The position numbers and the translations under genes are program-made. A stretch of DNA of 64,000 nucleotides. Origin: Lineus longissimus. Its lineage: Eukaryota; Nemertea; Pilidiophora; Heteronemertea; Lineidae. The notes under the pieces were generated by a model. It saw only the letters and a program-made list of their open reading frames with translations, did not search any database and had not been told where the DNA came from. Shown piece after piece: positions 52,401 through 55,400 of this stretch. The stretch lies in contig NC_088309.1 of assembly GCF_910592395.1 (NCBI RefSeq), positions 12,652,599 to 12,716,598 on the forward strand, in the 5' to 3' direction. Within the stretch, counting starts at the first letter, position 1; each line of letters starts with the position of its first letter.

Positions 52401-55400
52401 ATAGCTCGGAATAGGGTGCGGTAAATGCTGCAACCAGCTGAAAACATAATGGCCCAACTCAACTTCGATGAGCGGGGGCATAAATAGGTCAATTTCAATT
52501 CATTGTTTTACCATAATGTAAAAGGTTTTAGGCAATGGTGTCATCCATGCGAGTTTCAGAAAAATCACCCTGTTAGTTTTTGCTACCATCACAATCTAGA
52601 GCACCCAGCCTCTTTATGCCTGGGAGGACCTTGATGATGCTCTTGTTTACCTACAGAATCCAGTCCAGTTCTGGATGTGTCAAGCATGGCAAACTTGAGT
52701 TCTGGTGCATCTTAGTTCAAACAAAAGCTTTGCTTTATTACTCCAAAACTATACAATGATGAAATCTGAGTAATGATAGGAGTCAAGCGAAGACCAGGAA
52801 CTTTGTGAAGCCGACAATGCATACAGGGGTAGGTCCACTGTTTACCGCGGTCCATGCCTAAGTAGAAAAGTTTATGCTTATTGATACACAAATACCATCG
52901 CAGCTCTGGTTGGGAACAAATCATCGACAGAATTGTCTTCCCGATGCCAGACAATAGATCCCTATGCACCAAGTTTTTTTGGCTTTCTTTATCAGGTGTT
53001 TTGTTTGGTCCATGGTTCTGACCTATTTTTAGACCAACATGTGCATTTTCTAACCAAAACGAAGCCTTAGAAGTTATAGGCATGTGGGAAGTTGTCAATG
53101 GCCGGTGAATGGCTCAGGTAGAGGCAATGTCGGATGAGGGCAAATAAGCAGTTCTGGGCCCTCATCAAACATACCAACAAGGACAGTCAGGGTATATCCC
53201 CACTAAACGATAATCACCGGAACACAGTGGTTGACACCAGAGGGAAAGCCCAAGTGCTGAATAAGCAAATCCAACTAGAATTGACTAGTCAGTCAATTTG
53301 AAAACTATCAACCAGCACGTCAGACTCAGAGGGTAGCAGTAGCATTACCGTGACTAGAAATTGACTTTGAAGACTGCACTCTGGCACCAAGATAGTCGAA
53401 AGTAGACTAAGACTAAGAGGTTCAGCAGCAAGCAAGAGGTACATTTTTTCACTTTTTGCATAACACTCCTGTTGGCCAAACAAGGAATGATATCTGGCGG
53501 CGATTCAGTCTCTGAGAAGCGGTCATCCAGGGGTGTGTACCAAGTTTAAGTACAGTAGCTTCAGCAGTCATGAAACATGCCACCCATGTATTTCAGAAAA
53601 ATATGCAACTTTTAGCCGTTTGAAATTTTCCGAACAATGAATTCGTCAAAATAATAATTTCTACGAATCTGATGAAGCCAGAAAACAATAGGGTGCTTGC
53701 CGAGGTACTTTTCTGCCAATCCTGATGTTTTGAAAGCTTAAGCTATTGCCTTTCGTGAGTTATCTCTTAAAGTTGGTTAGATCAGGAGTCATCAGGTAGT
53801 CGCAGAAAAAAATAAAGAGAGAATTCAGTAAAACCAATAAACTACCGACAGATTAGTCGGTAGTTTAATCTGTTCAACAAACCATCATCCCCTGGCAACC
53901 CTTGTCGATATGTGCAAGAACTTCACAAACCCAGTCAGGGCAACGATGGACAAAATCACAATCACCGACAATCTTGCCAATGGTCCAGTCTACTACCTCA
54001 AACTCGGACAAGTACCTTGGCATCACCATCTTGAAGGACCAAAAAGGGAATGGCCACATCAACACCATAGTCAAGTCAGTAAATTCAGCTTTGGGATTTC
54101 CGTTTTTCAATATTAGAACAACAGGCTAAGAAGTTAGCTGCAGCATTCAGATCACTAGTACGCCCAAAGGTTGAGTATGCATCATCGGCCTGGAACCGGA
54201 AGCAACAGATTGAGACGGTTGAACGCAGGGCTGCAAGATGGGTTACAGGGTGCCATGATAACACCTCCAGTGTACCGACATGCTCAGTACATTAGGCTGG
54301 CTGTCCCTGGAAGAGCAGAGACAACAGGCACGCTTGATAATGTTGTATGAGCCAATCTGGCTATCTTCCAACATATCCAAACATCAACAGACGGCCACAA
54401 ATACTCCTTCTTCCCGAGAACAATAGTTGACTGGAACAACCTACCAAACACCTCTGTAAGCCTCGACACATTCAGGCCGAGACTGCAGCAGAATGCTGTG
54501 TGAACCCAGGTGATGCTTTTGAACAAGTTTATCAAGCACCAAATTTTCCAGCAAGAAAGCTCTTATCCAGTATTGACTGACATTGCTCAGCTTTCAACAC
54601 GCGTCAATAGCTTGACGAAAAATACAGCATGCATTTGTATGAAATCCATTTCAAACTGATAGTGATGTTGATCAGCTATTACTCACTTATAAATGGCATC
54701 TCTGTAGGCCTACACAAAATGGTATCAAGTTACCATGATGCCACTGACCATCGCTGTCACTAGTGCAGGGGTCTGTTATCTTGGCAAGTGTAGTGTTTTT
54801 TGTGTCTCATTCAAAAATCACAATATACTTTACGTTGAACTTTAGGCAGTGTACAGAGAAGATTAACAGGGCAAACTCTTTGAAGTTCTTTGGAAATCCA
54901 CTTCATAGTAGCAGCGCACTGGTAATGGAAAGCGAGGTCTGTGTGATCGAAAATGGGTTCACCATATGATATATGCTGCTTGTGCTTTATACATATCGTA
55001 CACAGATAGTGTACACCGCATGCAAACAGCAGAATCAGATCAAATTTAGGCGAGGCGCGCAACATATACCTACCGGTACAGAAAAATGGCACGTATTTCT
55101 TCAGTGGTATGGGCGGAGGCAATAGGCCCTTTTCCCGGCTGCTTGGTAACCAAATCAATATGACGCACGCATCACACCACAGTGAATGGAATCCCGCACG
55201 CTGATTGGCTATTCGTTAAATACGGCAACCTGAAAGAATCATGTGTTTATTTCTAGCCAATCAGCTTCCATTCGCTGCATTGATTTGGTTACCAAGCAGG
55301 GAGATGGTAGCCGGCGGGATTTATAAATTTATTCACTTTCACCACCCACAAACGATGCGGCCTATGTTGTTAATTAACTTAATATTTGAATGATGGCTGT

